Positions 1 through 9,613 of a stretch of DNA of 56,242 nucleotides are shown here, one piece after another; position 1 is the stretch's first letter, and every line of letters begins with the position of its first letter. The notes under the pieces were generated by a model that was given only the letters and a program-made list of their open reading frames with translations, had not been told where the DNA came from and did not search any database. This DNA is from an uncultured Flavobacteriales bacterium (lineage in GTDB: Bacteria; Bacteroidota; Bacteroidia; Flavobacteriales_D; Parvicellaceae), in NCBI GenBank assembly GCA_943787725.1, contig CALSNM010000021.1:1-56242 (forward strand). Direction: 5' to 3'. The position numbers were made by a program, and so were the translations under genes.

Positions 1-873
1 TAATTCCATACATAAATGCTCCAGCAAATAAATCGCCAGCTCCGTTTGTATCAATCGCATCTGCCTTATTAGGCTCAATATCAATGAAAGCTTCTCCATC
101 AAAAACGATTGCACCTTTTTCTCCAAGGGTAATTACGAATTTCTTAGCAGAACTCTTTAAAGTCTCTTGTGCTTCTGATAGATTGTCTTTTCCGGTATAC
201 AACATAGCTTCTTCTTCATTGCAGAAGAGTAAATCGACACCGCCACCAACAACCGATACCATTGGCTCTTTAAAGTACTTTACCATTGCTGGATCAGAAA
301 AGGTTAAGTGCAGTTTTAACTCCGTTATGCTTCAGCTAATTTTTTTGCATGCTTCATGGCTTCTTGGCCATTTTCAGAAGTTACCAAGTACCCTTCAATG
401 TATAAATATTCTGAATCTTTAAGAGCAGCTTCTTTAATTTCAGATTTGGAATACGACTCAGTTATTCCCAAAAAAGTATTCATGGTTCTTGAAGCATCTT
501 CAGTAGTCATCACCAAACATTTTCCGGTAATCCCAGCCTCCAAATCTTCTGCTTCAAGATTTGAATCTACTCCGTTGGAGTTTAAGTCTGTTTTATAAAA
601 CTCTCCTAATTCATCATTTGCCACCTTACATGAATAGTAGCTAGACCCACCAAATTGACTAACCGCAATAATTGAATTCGCTGCCGAGCCACCGCATTGC
701 ATGTTACTATTATTCATATCAATAGCATTTGAAATTCTGGTTTGATTCTCTTCATCAACCAATGTCATTAACCCTTTTTCAATATTGTGATCTTGTAAGA
801 ACTTATCATTAACTTCGGTTACTATATCCACCAAGGCATTGCCTATTCCGTATACATTGTATTTTTTGTTCAT
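1..873 (-). pseudogene. PfkB-family sugar/adenosine kinase, partial and frameshifted
   Basis: PfkB-family kinase that phosphorylates a sugar or nucleoside (adenosine-kinase-like) in the cytosol. The N-terminal part has the family glycine-rich signature (CGGSAANSI). The part nearest the left edge carries the second PfkB signature, DTNGAGD, with its catalytic Asp. The gene runs off the left edge, so the C-terminus is missing. The frame is broken between about 303 and 328: after KKLAEA a TAA stop occurs, but homologous sequence (LTFSDPAMVKYF) resumes in another frame, as two +1 shifts or one -1 shift. An ATG at 918 is in frame, but 873 (MNKKYNVYGIGN) fits the family start better. The intact signatures on both sides suggest a sequence error rather than an old pseudogene. 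Confidence 0.85.
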
Positions 874-980
874 TTTATAAATAATTTGGTTTTCAATGTT
901 TTGAGAAATTTTTCGCAAATATATTGTATAATTATAAACTTTCTACTATCATTGCACCCCCAAATTAGGGTAACAGTAAA

Positions 981-1053
981 GCTTCTTTAGCTCAGCTGGT
1001 TAGAGCATCTGACTGTTAATCAGAGGGTCCAAGGTTCGAGTCCTTGAAGAAGC
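981..1053 (+). tRNA. tRNA-Asn (anticodon GTT)
   Basis: A full cloverleaf can be drawn. The 7-bp acceptor stem is GCTTCTT (981-987) with AAGAAGC (1047-1053). The D arm is GCTC/GAGC, the anticodon stem TCTGA/TCAGA with loop CTGTTAA giving anticodon GTT, and the T arm CAAGG/CCTTG with loop TTCGAGT. CCA is not encoded. It lies about 175 bp upstream of the asparaginyl-tRNA synthetase gene that would charge it. Confidence 0.97.
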
Positions 1054-1060
1054 GCAAAGT

Positions 1061-1100
1061 AAACCTCAGTAGTAGCAACACTTCTGAGGTTTTTTGTTTT
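1061..1100 (+). terminator. Rho-independent terminator after tRNA-Asn
   Basis: A 9-bp perfect stem AAACCTCAG/CTGAGGTTT (1061-1069 with 1084-1092) encloses a 14-base loop and is followed by a T-rich tract. It directly follows the tRNA and separates it from asnS. Confidence 0.85.
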
Positions 1101-1228
1101 CCAGAAGATTTGAGTTTTAAACCCTTATTGCGCTCTAGCCTTTCCAAATTCAATATTTAGCACATTTTAGGGTTATTGTTTTGATAAAAGTTCGTTTTTT
1201 TGTGCTTCAATGTAAATTCAAGTAAAAA

Positions 1229-2665
1229 ATGGCTAGAATTAAAGTTAAAGCTGCTTTAGAAAGCAAACCGGGAGAAGAGATTTTAGTAAAGGGATGGGTA
1301 CGAGCATTTAGAAGTAAGCGCTTTATCGCTTTGAATGATGGTTCTTGTCTAGCTAATCTGCAAGTTGTTGTAGATTTCGAAAGCTTTGACGAAGCACTAT
1401 TGAAGAAAGTAGCCATTGGAGCAGCAGTTTCTATTGTAGGAAAATTAGTTGAATCTCAAGGAAAAGGACAATCTATTGAGGTAGAAGCAATAGAAATAGA
1501 AGTTTTGGGAGAAGCAGATCCTGAAGAGATTCAAAAAACAATTTTACAACCAAAAAAGCATAGTTTAGAATTATTAAGAGAACAGGCACATTTGCGTTTT
1601 AGAACAAACACATTCGGTGCTGTTTTTAGAATTAGACATGCAATGGCATATGCTATCCATAAGTATTTTAATGACAATGGATTTTTCTATTTACACTCAC
1701 CAATATTAACAGCTTCAGATGCTGAAGGGGCAGGTGAAATGTTTAGAGCGTCAACGCTGGATTCTCAAAACCCTCCAACAACTGAACAGGGGGGAGTGGA
1801 CTTCTCTGAGGACTTTTTTGGAAAAGAAACTAATCTAACTGTATCCGGGCAATTGGAAGCAGAATTGGGAGCCATGGCATTGGGTCAGGTGTATACTTTT
1901 GGGCCAACTTTTCGAGCTGAAAACTCAAATACTTCTAGGCATTTAGCGGAATTTTGGATGATAGAGCCAGAAATCGCTTTTGGAGACTTGAACGATGACA
2001 TGGACCTAAGCGAAGACTTTTTAAAGTACCTTATCCGTTACGCTCTCGATAATTGTAAAGAAGATGTAGAATTTCTTGACGCTAGAGAACAGAAAGAAGA
2101 CGCTCAAAAGCCAACAGCAGAGAGAAACGAACTTTCATTAATGGAAAGAATGGAGTTTGTTGTTGCTAACGATTTCCAAAGAATTAGCTATACGGAAGCA
2201 ATTAGAATACTAGAGAACTCTAAACCTTACAAGAAAAAGAAATTCAAATTTCCAGTAAGCTGGGGAGTCGACTTAGCAAGTGAACACGAGCGTTTTTTAG
2301 TTGAGAAACACTTCAAAAAACCTGTTATTATTTTTGATTATCCAAAAGAGATAAAGTCGTTTTATATGCGGAACAATGATGATGGAAAAACCGTTGCCGC
2401 CATGGATGTTTTGTTCCCTGGAATTGGAGAAATAATAGGAGGATCGCAAAGAGAGGAGAGGTTGACTGAACTAAAGCAAAAAATGAAAGACTTTAATATT
2501 GAGGAAGAAGGATTGTGGTGGTATTTAGATACTCGAAAATTTGGAACAGCTCCACATGCTGGTTTTGGTCTTGGATTTGAAAGATTGGTCATGTTTGTCT
2601 CAGGAATGACAAACATTAGAGATGTAATCCCATTCCCGAGAACGCCAAAAAATGTAGAATTTTAA
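1229..2665 (+). CDS. asnS: Asparagine--tRNA ligase
   Basis: Class IIb aminoacyl-tRNA synthetase charging tRNA-Asn with asparagine. The 478-residue length is normal. An N-terminal OB-fold anticodon-binding domain (about residues 15-105, with [13 protein letters not shown]) precedes the class II catalytic core. Motif 2 is seen as [15 protein letters not shown] and motif 3 as [12 protein letters not shown] near the C-terminus. The [10 protein letters not shown] stretch is typical of AsnRS. It stands alone downstream of tRNA-Asn and its terminator. A direct AsnRS coexists here with gatA at 43.9 kb, so the amidotransferase is probably needed for Gln-tRNA. Confidence 0.97.
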   Translation: MARIKVKAALESKPGEEILVKGWVRAFRSKRFIALNDGSCLANLQVVVDFESFDEALLKKVAIGAAVSIVGKLVESQGKGQSIEVEAIEIEVLGEADPEEIQKTILQPKKHSLELLREQAHLRFRTNTFGAVFRIRHAMAYAIHKYFNDNGFFYLHSPILTASDAEGAGEMFRASTLDSQNPPTTEQGGVDFSEDFFGKETNLTVSGQLEAELGAMALGQVYTFGPTFRAENSNTSRHLAEFWMIEPEIAFGDLNDDMDLSEDFLKYLIRYALDNCKEDVEFLDAREQKEDAQKPTAERNELSLMERMEFVVANDFQRISYTEAIRILENSKPYKKKKFKFPVSWGVDLASEHERFLVEKHFKKPVIIFDYPKEIKSFYMRNNDDGKTVAAMDVLFPGIGEIIGGSQREERLTELKQKMKDFNIEEEGLWWYLDTRKFGTAPHAGFGLGFERLVMFVSGMTNIRDVIPFPRTPKNVEF

Positions 2666-2813
2666 ATTGAACCCTAGGCCAACTAATATTAGTATTTTTA
2701 ATATACTGACACAACCGTTTGGTTTTATTTAATTCTTTTTGTTGGCTACAAATCAAGAATAGTTTAATTTAGTTCTTGTTATAGGGTTACGAATAGCCCC
2801 CCGTTTTTTTATT

Positions 2814-4259
2814 ATGGCATTAAAACAATCATTACAACATAAGCTGCTACAAAAGCTGTCTCCCCAGCAAATTCAATTAATGAAGTTGCTGCAAGTTCCT
2901 ACTGTAGAATTGGAACAAAGGATAAAACAAGAGATTGTGGATAATCCTGCGCTAGAAGAAGGAGCAGAAGACAAAGAGGAGCTACAAGAAGATGCCGAAG
3001 ACGATTTTCAAGATGACTTAGATGATTCGCGAGATGAATTTGACATTAATGATTATTTAGATGACGAGGTTCCTTCCTATAAGACTTCTGTAAACAATCA
3101 CAGTGTTGATGATGATGAAAAAGCGATTCCTTTATCGGGAGGAGCCTCATTTCAGGAATTACTAGAAAGTCAAGTTGGGTTAAGAATAAGAGAAGAAAAG
3201 CAACTTCTAATAGCACTTCAAATAATTGGGAACCTAGACGAGTCAGGCTATTTAAGAAGAGAGCTAATTAACATCGTTGATGATTTGGCTTTTAGTCAAA
3301 ACATAATTGCTACTGAAGATGAAATTGAGCAGGCGTTACTAATTGTTCAAGGGCTTGATCCTGCAGGCGTTGGAGCGAGAAATTTACAAGAGTGTTTGTC
3401 GCTGCAAATTAAAAGAAAAGAGAGAACGGTTGCAACGCGAACGGCTGAGGCAATACTAGATACATGCTTTGAAGAGTTTACTAAAAAACATTACAAAAAG
3501 ATCATAAAAAAGCTTGATATTCTTGAAGATGATTTGAAAGAAGCGATTGAAGAAATTATTCGTTTAAACCCTAAGCCTGGTAATTCTATGAAGGCAACGA
3601 GTAAGGTAATGCAGCAAATAATTCCGGACTTTACCATACGAGAAGACAACGGTGCATTGGAACTTTCTTTGAATCGGAGAAATGCTCCTGAACTAAAAAT
3701 CAGCAGTCAATACGCAGACATGTTAAGGGGCTATGCTGAAAGCTCAAAGTCAAAAAAAGATAAAGAAGCTATCCTTTTTATTCGGCAAAAAATTGATTCA
3801 GCAAAATGGTTTATTGATGCAATTAGACAACGGCAGCAAACATTATTAATTACCATGAACGCTATTATGGAGTTCCAAAAGGAGTTTTTTCTCTCCGGCG
3901 ACGAGACAAACCTTAAGCCAATGATTTTGAAAGATATAGCAGAGGTGGTAAAAATGGATATTTCGACCATTTCTCGAGTAGCTAATAGTAAACATGTGTT
4001 TACCCCTTATGGAACTTATCTGCTTAAATATTTCTTTAGCGAATCACTTTCCACAGATAGTGGAGAAGAGGTTTCGACACGAGAAGTTAAGCGAATTTTG
4101 CAAGATGCCATTGAAGTTGAGGATAAGAAAAAGCCGCTTACAGACGAAAAGTTAGCAACGCTTTTAAGAGAGAAAAAGTATAATATTGCTAGAAGAACTG
4201 TAGCAAAATATAGAGAACAACTAGATATTCCCGTGGCTCGACTAAGAAAAGAACTATAG
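2814..4259 (+). CDS. rpoN: RNA polymerase sigma-54 factor
   Basis: Alternative sigma factor that directs RNA polymerase to -24/-12 promoters and needs AAA+ activators. Region I at the N-terminus is Gln/Leu-rich (LQHKLLQKLSPQQIQLMKLLQ). An acidic region II follows (about residues 45-95, many Asp/Glu), then the core-binding region. The C-terminal DNA-binding part includes the helix-turn-helix (KMDISTISRVANSK) and the RpoN box ARRTVAKYRE. Length 481 is normal. The next gene starts 6 bp downstream and is probably co-transcribed. No sigma-54 activator is encoded in the window. Confidence 0.97.
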   Translation: MALKQSLQHKLLQKLSPQQIQLMKLLQVPTVELEQRIKQEIVDNPALEEGAEDKEELQEDAEDDFQDDLDDSRDEFDINDYLDDEVPSYKTSVNNHSVDDDEKAIPLSGGASFQELLESQVGLRIREEKQLLIALQIIGNLDESGYLRRELINIVDDLAFSQNIIATEDEIEQALLIVQGLDPAGVGARNLQECLSLQIKRKERTVATRTAEAILDTCFEEFTKKHYKKIIKKLDILEDDLKEAIEEIIRLNPKPGNSMKATSKVMQQIIPDFTIREDNGALELSLNRRNAPELKISSQYADMLRGYAESSKSKKDKEAILFIRQKIDSAKWFIDAIRQRQQTLLITMNAIMEFQKEFFLSGDETNLKPMILKDIAEVVKMDISTISRVANSKHVFTPYGTYLLKYFFSESLSTDSGEEVSTREVKRILQDAIEVEDKKKPLTDEKLATLLREKKYNIARRTVAKYREQLDIPVARLRKEL

Positions 4260-4265
4260 TTCGTT

Positions 4266-4925
4266 ATGACCCTACTTTCAAAGATTATTTCGGTAGTATT
4301 CCAGCCCCTTTTTCTGCCAATTTATGCCTTCCTGTTATATGTAACAATTGATCATCACTCAACAATTTTGATCAGAAGTGAACAGGCAACCGTTCAGTTT
4401 AATTATATTTTATCTATTCAAATTTTATTGGCAGTAATTATTCCTATAGGAAGCCTTTATGTAATGTACCGTTCCAACATCATTACCTCCTTAAGCCTTC
4501 CGGACAGAAAGGAGCGAATCCCGGTGCTTATTATTACATTATTTTACTACCTTTTAACATATTATTTCTTGAGAAAAATACACGTCAATAACCTCGATTT
4601 TTTGGGAGCTTTCATGTCGTTTTTATCGGGAGGCATAATTCTTTCGGGACTTTGTTTATTGATTACTTTTTTCTGGAAAATTAGTATCCATGCTATTGGT
4701 GCTAGTGGGCTTGCAGGAGCTTTTTTAGGGTTTTCGGAACTGCTTTTTCCTGTTCAAAATGAAGATGAAATTACGATTGTTAATATCCTACTTCTGCTGT
4801 TGGTTGGTATTATTTGTTCCGCAAGGCTGCATTTAAAAGCTCATTCATTTCTTCAAATAATAGCTGGAATTACACTTGGGTTTCTTGTAGAATATTTTAT
4901 TGTAAGTGAGGGCTTTTGGCTCTAA
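4266..4925 (+). CDS. Integral membrane protein, PAP2-like
   Basis: A 219-residue protein with about six hydrophobic segments spread over its length. The C-terminal half has short motifs reminiscent of the type 2 phosphatidic acid phosphatase fold (IHAIGASGLAGAFLG, then ARLHLKAHSFLQIIAG). The full KX6RP/PSGH/SRX5HX3D phosphatase signature is not present, so enzymatic activity cannot be claimed. Bacteroidota genomes carry similar unnamed proteins. It sits 6 bp after rpoN in an apparent two-gene unit. Its end overlaps the convergent neighbour by 4 bp. Confidence 0.65.
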   Translation: MTLLSKIISVVFQPLFLPIYAFLLYVTIDHHSTILIRSEQATVQFNYILSIQILLAVIIPIGSLYVMYRSNIITSLSLPDRKERIPVLIITLFYYLLTYYFLRKIHVNNLDFLGAFMSFLSGGIILSGLCLLITFFWKISIHAIGASGLAGAFLGFSELLFPVQNEDEITIVNILLLLLVGIICSARLHLKAHSFLQIIAGITLGFLVEYFIVSEGFWL

Positions 4926-5632
4926 AAACGCATCCATGAGAAGCCAATTGAAAACGGAATCAATTCAACTCCTTTATCGCTTTCAAATACGGTTGTTAAA
5001 GAGTAAAAGGCGTTGAAGGCGATTTTATTAAATCCAATTCGCACAGTAGGGCCGTAGCGATAGGGTAGGGTGTTTTGTAACCGAAATACTTTTATTTTAT
5101 TCTCATTATCTCGGTATTTGGTATGACTTCCTATTCGATACCCTGCCTTAAACCCTAAGTAAAGTTTAAAGTTAAAACCTCTCCTCTCCTCTCTACTTCG
5201 GCTCATAGTTCGTAAACGCAATTCTAAAGGAGCCTCCAGGTACTTGAAGGATACTTTGTTTATTGTATATCCAGGAGGTAATGCAATTGGCGTAATGTTG
5301 GTAAAGGTGTTTCCTTCTCCATCCACATCGTACTGCACAGCACCATTGCTGTATACGCTATGGTAGTCTACACCTATTCCATAAGCCAGTGCTACATTGC
5401 TTTTCTCTCCTAGCGGAATGTCTTTGTACCAATAAAAACTTCCACCTATAGAATAGAGTTTTTGACTAATTCCAGGAGGGGCTTTTACCCAATTATTATA
5501 ATTTATATCAACAACAATTCGATCAAATCTTTCGGGATTATCATCATCAGCCGTTAGTTTAAAAAACTCAAACAACCCCTGTCCATAAATAGTTGAGTTT
5601 AATAATAACAATATGGTTAATAATTTTTTCAT
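4922..5632 (-). CDS. Outer-membrane beta-barrel protein (PorT-like)
   Basis: A 236-residue exported protein with a signal peptide (MKKLLTILLLLNSTIYGQ). The mature part has alternating amphipathic strands and ends in aromatic Phe (SIGFSWMRF), as expected of an outer-membrane barrel. Features such as KVSFKYLEAPLELRLR and the conserved YLGFKAGYRIG strand resemble the PorT/OMP_b-brl_2 group of Bacteroidota. True PorT is part of T9SS biogenesis, but its assignment here rests on general resemblance only. It is monocistronic or transcribed behind galE, which ends 40 bp upstream. Confidence 0.7.
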   Translation of the reverse strand: MKKLLTILLLLNSTIYGQGLFEFFKLTADDDNPERFDRIVVDINYNNWVKAPPGISQKLYSIGGSFYWYKDIPLGEKSNVALAYGIGVDYHSVYSNGAVQYDVDGEGNTFTNITPIALPPGYTINKVSFKYLEAPLELRLRTMSRSREERRGFNFKLYLGFKAGYRIGSHTKYRDNENKIKVFRLQNTLPYRYGPTVRIGFNKIAFNAFYSLTTVFESDKGVELIPFSIGFSWMRF

Positions 5633-5671
5633 CCGTGCAGCAAAAATAGGGCTAATTAATACAACTTCTGT

Positions 5672-6679
5672 TTAATCACTCAGTGATTGTTGCCATCTCC
5701 AAGAGTGTAAAAGTGCTTCTTCCAAAGAAAACTTAGGCCTCCAGTCTAGTTCTGTTAAAATTTTACTATTGTCTGCAAATATAGAAACTACGTCGCCTTC
5801 TCTTCTCGGTCCAATGAAATATTTAACCGTTACTTTAGTTGCCTTTTCAAAAGCTTTTACCACTTCTAAAACGGTTGATCCACTTCCAGTCCCAACATTA
5901 AAAACATGAAAATTGCTTATTTGGTTTTGCAAAAATGCAAATGCTTTTACATGGGCATCAGCTAAATCAGAAACATGAATATAATCTCTAATACAGGTTC
6001 CATCTGAGGTATTGTAGTCACCCCCATTAATTGTTAGTTGGTCTCGCTGACCAGCTGCGGTTTGCGTAACATAGGGCACTAGGTTATTTGGAACCCCATT
6101 GGGGAGTTCGCCAATTAAGCCAGACGGATGCGAACCAATAGGGTTAAAGTATCTTAATAAAACGGTTTTGATATTTTGATTTACTTTACAAAAGTCTTGA
6201 AGCATTTTTTCACAAACTTGTTTTGTATATCCGTATGGGGAAGAAGCTTCTTGGATAGGGCTTTGCTCGGTTACAGGAATTACTTCGGGGTCGCCATATA
6301 CCGTGCATGATGAAGAAAAAACAAAATAGTTAATGTTGTGTTGTGGAACAAGTTTTAACAAATTAATCAGCGTTCCTATGTTGTTTTCATAATACATTAC
6401 AGGCTTTTCTACAGATTCTCCAACCGCCTTGTAGGCAGCAAAATGGACAACTCCCTCGGGTTTTTCTTTTTCAAAAACATCTTCTAGCCCCTTTAAATCT
6501 AGGCAGTCTAAATTATAAAAAACAGGTGTATTGCCTGTAATTTCTTTAAGCCTTTCCAAAATGAATGGATCGGAATTTCTGAAATCGTCAATAATAATAG
6601 GAACATCACCATTATTAAATAGCTCTACAACAGTATGTGAACCTATAAACCCGGCCCCTCCAGTCACCAATATCTTCAT
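5672..6679 (-). CDS. galE: UDP-glucose 4-epimerase
   Basis: Interconverts UDP-glucose and UDP-galactose for surface polysaccharide and galactose metabolism. It is an extended short-chain dehydrogenase of 335 residues from the chosen ATG. The NAD-binding GGAGFIGSH is at residues 7-15, the active-site Ser region is SSSCTVYGDP, and YGYTK holds the catalytic YxxxK. RREGDVVSIFAD near the C-terminus is typical of GalE. An in-frame ATG at 6721 would add 14 polar residues before the Rossmann strand. The start at 6679 (MKILVTGGAGF) is preferred. Confidence 0.95.
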   Translation of the reverse strand: MKILVTGGAGFIGSHTVVELFNNGDVPIIIDDFRNSDPFILERLKEITGNTPVFYNLDCLDLKGLEDVFEKEKPEGVVHFAAYKAVGESVEKPVMYYENNIGTLINLLKLVPQHNINYFVFSSSCTVYGDPEVIPVTEQSPIQEASSPYGYTKQVCEKMLQDFCKVNQNIKTVLLRYFNPIGSHPSGLIGELPNGVPNNLVPYVTQTAAGQRDQLTINGGDYNTSDGTCIRDYIHVSDLADAHVKAFAFLQNQISNFHVFNVGTGSGSTVLEVVKAFEKATKVTVKYFIGPRREGDVVSIFADNSKILTELDWRPKFSLEEALLHSWRWQQSLSD

Positions 6680-6821
6680 TCTTTCTGTTTGAACTTCAAA
6701 TCTAATTCTTATTTTTATCATTTCGATTTTCAGACAAAATATTTTCAGACAAAAGACTGGCCGCTTCCTTCAATGATAGGGTTTTGCTAGCCTTTGGATA
6801 ATGTAAAATAATTAAATCTAT

Positions 6822-7310
6822 ATGAAAACAGAAGCACAAGTATTGGCTGAGATGTTAGATAGCACCAGAGATTTCACAAAATGGTATTTATCGATGTTGA
6901 AAGACGTCGATGTATATAAAACATTTGAATTGGAGGGCAAAAAATTTAATCCTGTAATTTGGGAAATTGGACATTTGGCAAATTCTGAAAACTTTCTAGG
7001 CACTTATTTGACTGGAGGAAAAAGCTTAAAACTTGATTGGGCTCCACTATTTGGTATAGGAGTTACACCTCCTTCGAAAGAAAATTATCCAGCTTATAAA
7101 GATATTTGGAACACATTTAAGGAAGTTCATAAAAACACAATCAACCACATTTCATCGTTAACAGACGAGCAATTAGATGCCCCTTCTAGGATGGAGTTTG
7201 CTATGATTACAGATGTTCGAGGCGCCATTCAGCATTGCATACGGCATGAAGGCACACACATCGGACATTTAGGGTGGCTGGCCAAAATGCACGCTATAAA
7301 GACTGTGTAA
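6822..7310 (+). CDS. DinB-family metal-binding four-helix protein
   Basis: A 162-residue protein of the DinB/YfiT superfamily, four-helix bundles that bind a divalent metal with three histidines and often act as thiol-dependent transferases. The candidate ligands are His in WEIGHLANS, in RHEGTHIGHLG and in the GTHIGH turn. Substrate is unknown. It is a single gene between divergent galE and convergent yceI-like genes. Confidence 0.8.
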   Translation: MKTEAQVLAEMLDSTRDFTKWYLSMLKDVDVYKTFELEGKKFNPVIWEIGHLANSENFLGTYLTGGKSLKLDWAPLFGIGVTPPSKENYPAYKDIWNTFKEVHKNTINHISSLTDEQLDAPSRMEFAMITDVRGAIQHCIRHEGTHIGHLGWLAKMHAIKTV

Positions 7311-7352
7311 TTAGAAAGAAAACTCTAACAAAGAGAGGTCGCAAAAATGGAA

Positions 7353-7871
7353 TTATTTAGAAACGACACAAGTAATAGTGATAGAGACTTCACGGTTTTT
7401 GCCTATACCATAGTCCGCATGGTCAAGAACAAAAGTTCCATGTAAGCTTTGTCTCCCTTTCTCCTCAGTTGTGTTAAATAAGATGGATACATCTTTTGAA
7501 ATTCCATGCATAGACAAAGATCCTATTGCGATGTATTTATCTCCTTTCTTCTCAATTTTAGAAGAGACGAAGGAAATGGTAGCATAAGTTTCTGTTTCAA
7601 AAAAGTCCTCGTTTTTTAAATGCGCATCTCTTTTACGATTGGCTGTATTAATCGTATTTGCGTTCATTGTAACATTAAAAGAAGATTTGTCTAAGTTTTC
7701 TTTATCGAAAATGACATCTCCTTTCATTCCTCCAAGCGTTCCTTTTACTTCGCTTCCTCTGTTTTCTAGAGAAAAGTTAACAATTGATTCAGCATCGATA
7801 ATTTTTTGAGCATTTGCTCCAAATCCCATTGCAATAAAGATGAATAAGAATAAAATAGTTGGTTTTTTCAT
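7353..7871 (-). CDS. YceI-family periplasmic lipid-binding protein
   Basis: A 172-residue secreted protein. The signal peptide MKKPTILFLFIFIAMGFGANAQ ends in the AxAQ pattern common in Bacteroidota. The mature part matches the YceI lipocalin-like barrel, which binds isoprenoid or amide lipids: EFSLENRGSEVKG-like opening, NTANRKRDAHLKNEDFF in the middle, YATISFVSSKIE, and GIGKNREVSITI at the end. The physiological ligand is not known. It is monocistronic. Confidence 0.88.
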   Translation of the reverse strand: MKKPTILFLFIFIAMGFGANAQKIIDAESIVNFSLENRGSEVKGTLGGMKGDVIFDKENLDKSSFNVTMNANTINTANRKRDAHLKNEDFFETETYATISFVSSKIEKKGDKYIAIGSLSMHGISKDVSILFNTTEEKGRQSLHGTFVLDHADYGIGKNREVSITITCVVSK

Positions 7872-7979
7872 GATTGCTTCGTTTTAATTTTTTTCTAATA
7901 TACAGTCAATATTCGTACCATAACAAATTTAAATTCCTCCATCAATTTTTTTCTACGCTCAGGACATAGAAAAATAAAC

Positions 7980-7987
7980 TACTTTTG
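7980..7987 (+). promoter_or_regulatory. Bacteroidota -7 element before trhO
   Basis: TACTTTTG matches the Bacteroidota -7 consensus TAnnTTTG exactly and lies 34 bp before the trhO ATG. A convincing -33 TTG at the right spacing is not evident, so this is a weak-to-moderate prediction. Confidence 0.45.
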
Positions 7988-8021
7988 CCATTAGAATTGC
8001 CATTTAATAAATTGATATAGC

Positions 8022-9053
8022 ATGCAACTGTATAATAAATTAAGTGCGAAGGAAAGAGCAGAAATTATTGATTTAGCTGGAGAAAAAAGGCTAACAATCT
8101 CTTTCTATAAGTACTACCAAATTAAATCCCCGCAAGTTTTTAGAGATGACCTGTATGTCAGCTGGGAGAAACTAAATATTCTTGGTCGAATTTATGTTTC
8201 ACATGAAGGGATAAACGCACAATTGTCTATTCCTGCAAAAGCTTTTAAAGCATTTAAAGAGCATTTGGACAACATTTCTTTTTTAATAGGAGTAAGGTTA
8301 AACATTGCAATAGAGCAAGATAATAAGTCATTTCTTAAGCTTAAAATAAAAGTGCGAAACAAAATTGTTGCAGATGGATTAAATGATGACACTTTTGATG
8401 TTACAGATATTGGCACTCATTTGAAAGCCAAAGATTTTAATACATTAATTGCCCAAGACGACACTATTTTGGTTGATATGCGCAATCATTATGAGAGTGA
8501 AATAGGTCATTTTGATGGCGCAATGACTCCTGATGTAGATACTTTTAGAGACTCGTTACCTATCATTGAAGAAGATATTAAAGAACATAAGGAGTCGAAA
8601 AACCTTGTTATGTATTGCACAGGAGGCATTCGTTGCGAGAAGGCAAGTGCTTATTTTAAACATCAAGGGTTTAAAAATGTATATCAATTAGAGGGGGGGA
8701 TTATTGAATACGTTCGCCAAACAAAAGAAGAAAAGCTCGAAAATAAATTTAAAGGGAAAAACTTCGTATTTGACCACAGGCGAAGCGAGCGAGTTTCTGA
8801 AGATGTAATTTCAAAATGTCATCAATGCGGAGAGCCTTGCGATACGCATGAGAACTGCGCCAATGAGGCCTGTCATTTATTATTTATTCAGTGTGAGCGC
8901 TGCAAAGAGCAATTAGATAATTGCTGCACGATTGTGTGTCAAAAAATCAACAGTCTTCCTTTTGAAGAACAAAAAGAACTGCGAAAGGGTGCAACAGAAA
9001 GTAATAAAATCTTTAAAAAAGGACGGTCCGAATCTTTAAAATATAAAAAGTAG
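8022..9053 (+). CDS. trhO: tRNA uridine(34) hydroxylase (rhodanese-related TrhO/YceA)
   Basis: Oxygen-dependent hydroxylation of wobble uridine 34 in tRNA to ho5U, as known for E. coli TrhO. Domains in order: an N-terminal alpha/beta domain with RIYVSHEGINAQLS (about 55-70), a rhodanese domain with the active-site loop YCTGGIRCEKA (about 200-210), and a C-terminal Cys/His-rich segment (CHQCGEPC, then CERCKEQL) that could bind zinc. Length 343 is usual. The start ATG fits family N-termini. It is monocistronic. Confidence 0.93.
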   Translation: MQLYNKLSAKERAEIIDLAGEKRLTISFYKYYQIKSPQVFRDDLYVSWEKLNILGRIYVSHEGINAQLSIPAKAFKAFKEHLDNISFLIGVRLNIAIEQDNKSFLKLKIKVRNKIVADGLNDDTFDVTDIGTHLKAKDFNTLIAQDDTILVDMRNHYESEIGHFDGAMTPDVDTFRDSLPIIEEDIKEHKESKNLVMYCTGGIRCEKASAYFKHQGFKNVYQLEGGIIEYVRQTKEEKLENKFKGKNFVFDHRRSERVSEDVISKCHQCGEPCDTHENCANEACHLLFIQCERCKEQLDNCCTIVCQKINSLPFEEQKELRKGATESNKIFKKGRSESLKYKK

Positions 9054-9098
9054 GTTTACGCAAGCATCCTTCAACTAAAGAAAATTTGGGCGCAGAAA

Positions 9099-9131
9099 TT
9101 GGCGCTAACCGAATAGATTTCATTATTTTTG
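9099..9131 (+). promoter_or_regulatory. Bacteroidota-type promoter
   Basis: TTG (9099-9101) and TATTTTTG (9124-9131, exact TAnnTTTG) are separated by 22 bp. The expected transcription start, near 9138, lies after an upstream in-frame ATG (9129). This supports the second ATG at 9168 as the true start of the following gene. Confidence 0.6.
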
Positions 9132-9167
9132 CAGCTCAACAAGAAAATTAATAAACATACTATAATT

Positions 9168-9536
9168 ATGGTAAGCAAAGAAGGGTTAAAATTAATCGAC
9201 AAGATATTATCGGACATAGAGAGAAATGGTATTGTAACGAATACAATTGTTGCAGATTTACAAAAATTGCGACCGTTTGCTATTGACGAAGAAGATCCTA
9301 GTCTTACAAAAGTAATTCGTTTGACTTACGAGCATATAGAAGAAAACAAAGGGTTTAGTATCCCTATTCCGGAAGACGAAGAAATAGAAGAAGGTGTTGA
9401 GTTAGTTAAAATTGAATTAACGGAAGAAACAAAAGTAGAAAGCCTTAACTATTTGGTGTCTCTTATGAAAGACGCAATGAAGGCTGCTAATAGAACAGAT
9501 TTATTGGAATACAGAGACGCTTTAATGGAGTTTTAA
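9168..9536 (+). CDS. Conserved hypothetical protein, acidic
   Basis: A 122-residue acidic soluble protein with no signal peptide or membrane segment. It appears mostly helical (SKEGLKLIDKILSDIERN at the start, a C-terminal helix ending LLEYRDALMEF) with a central EDEEIEEG loop. I recognise no named family. The start at 9168 is chosen because the predicted promoter reads from about 9138, excluding the earlier in-frame ATG. A strong terminator follows, so it is probably monocistronic. Confidence 0.7.
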   Translation: MVSKEGLKLIDKILSDIERNGIVTNTIVADLQKLRPFAIDEEDPSLTKVIRLTYEHIEENKGFSIPIPEDEEIEEGVELVKIELTEETKVESLNYLVSLMKDAMKAANRTDLLEYRDALMEF

Positions 9537-9560
9537 GCGATTTGATTTATTTATATTAGA

Positions 9561-9604
9561 AAGCTGTCACTCTGAGTTATTACGAAGAAGACAGCTTTTT
9601 TTAT
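9561..9604 (+). terminator. Rho-independent terminator
   Basis: Perfect 8-bp stem AAGCTGTC (9561-9568) with GACAGCTT (9590-9597), a 21-base loop and a following T tract. It ends just before the riboflavin synthase start. Confidence 0.85.
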
Positions 9605-9613
9605 TTGAACTAT

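Noticed and set aside
303..328. Programmed +1 frameshift (stop codon TAA directly at the shift in pfkB, and near stops in crtI and the FAD gene)
   Set aside because: Other shifts (mltD at 43,191, the motor gene) are far from any stop, and two cases need changes in homopolymer runs. No shared slippery sequence is seen.
84..598. Open frames on the plus strand opposite the pfkB gene
   Set aside because: They are antisense shadows of the conserved PfkB sequence and have no homology or start signals of their own.
9540..9613. FMN riboswitch before ribE
   Set aside because: The region is filled by the terminator of the previous gene and contains no RFN-like conserved boxes.
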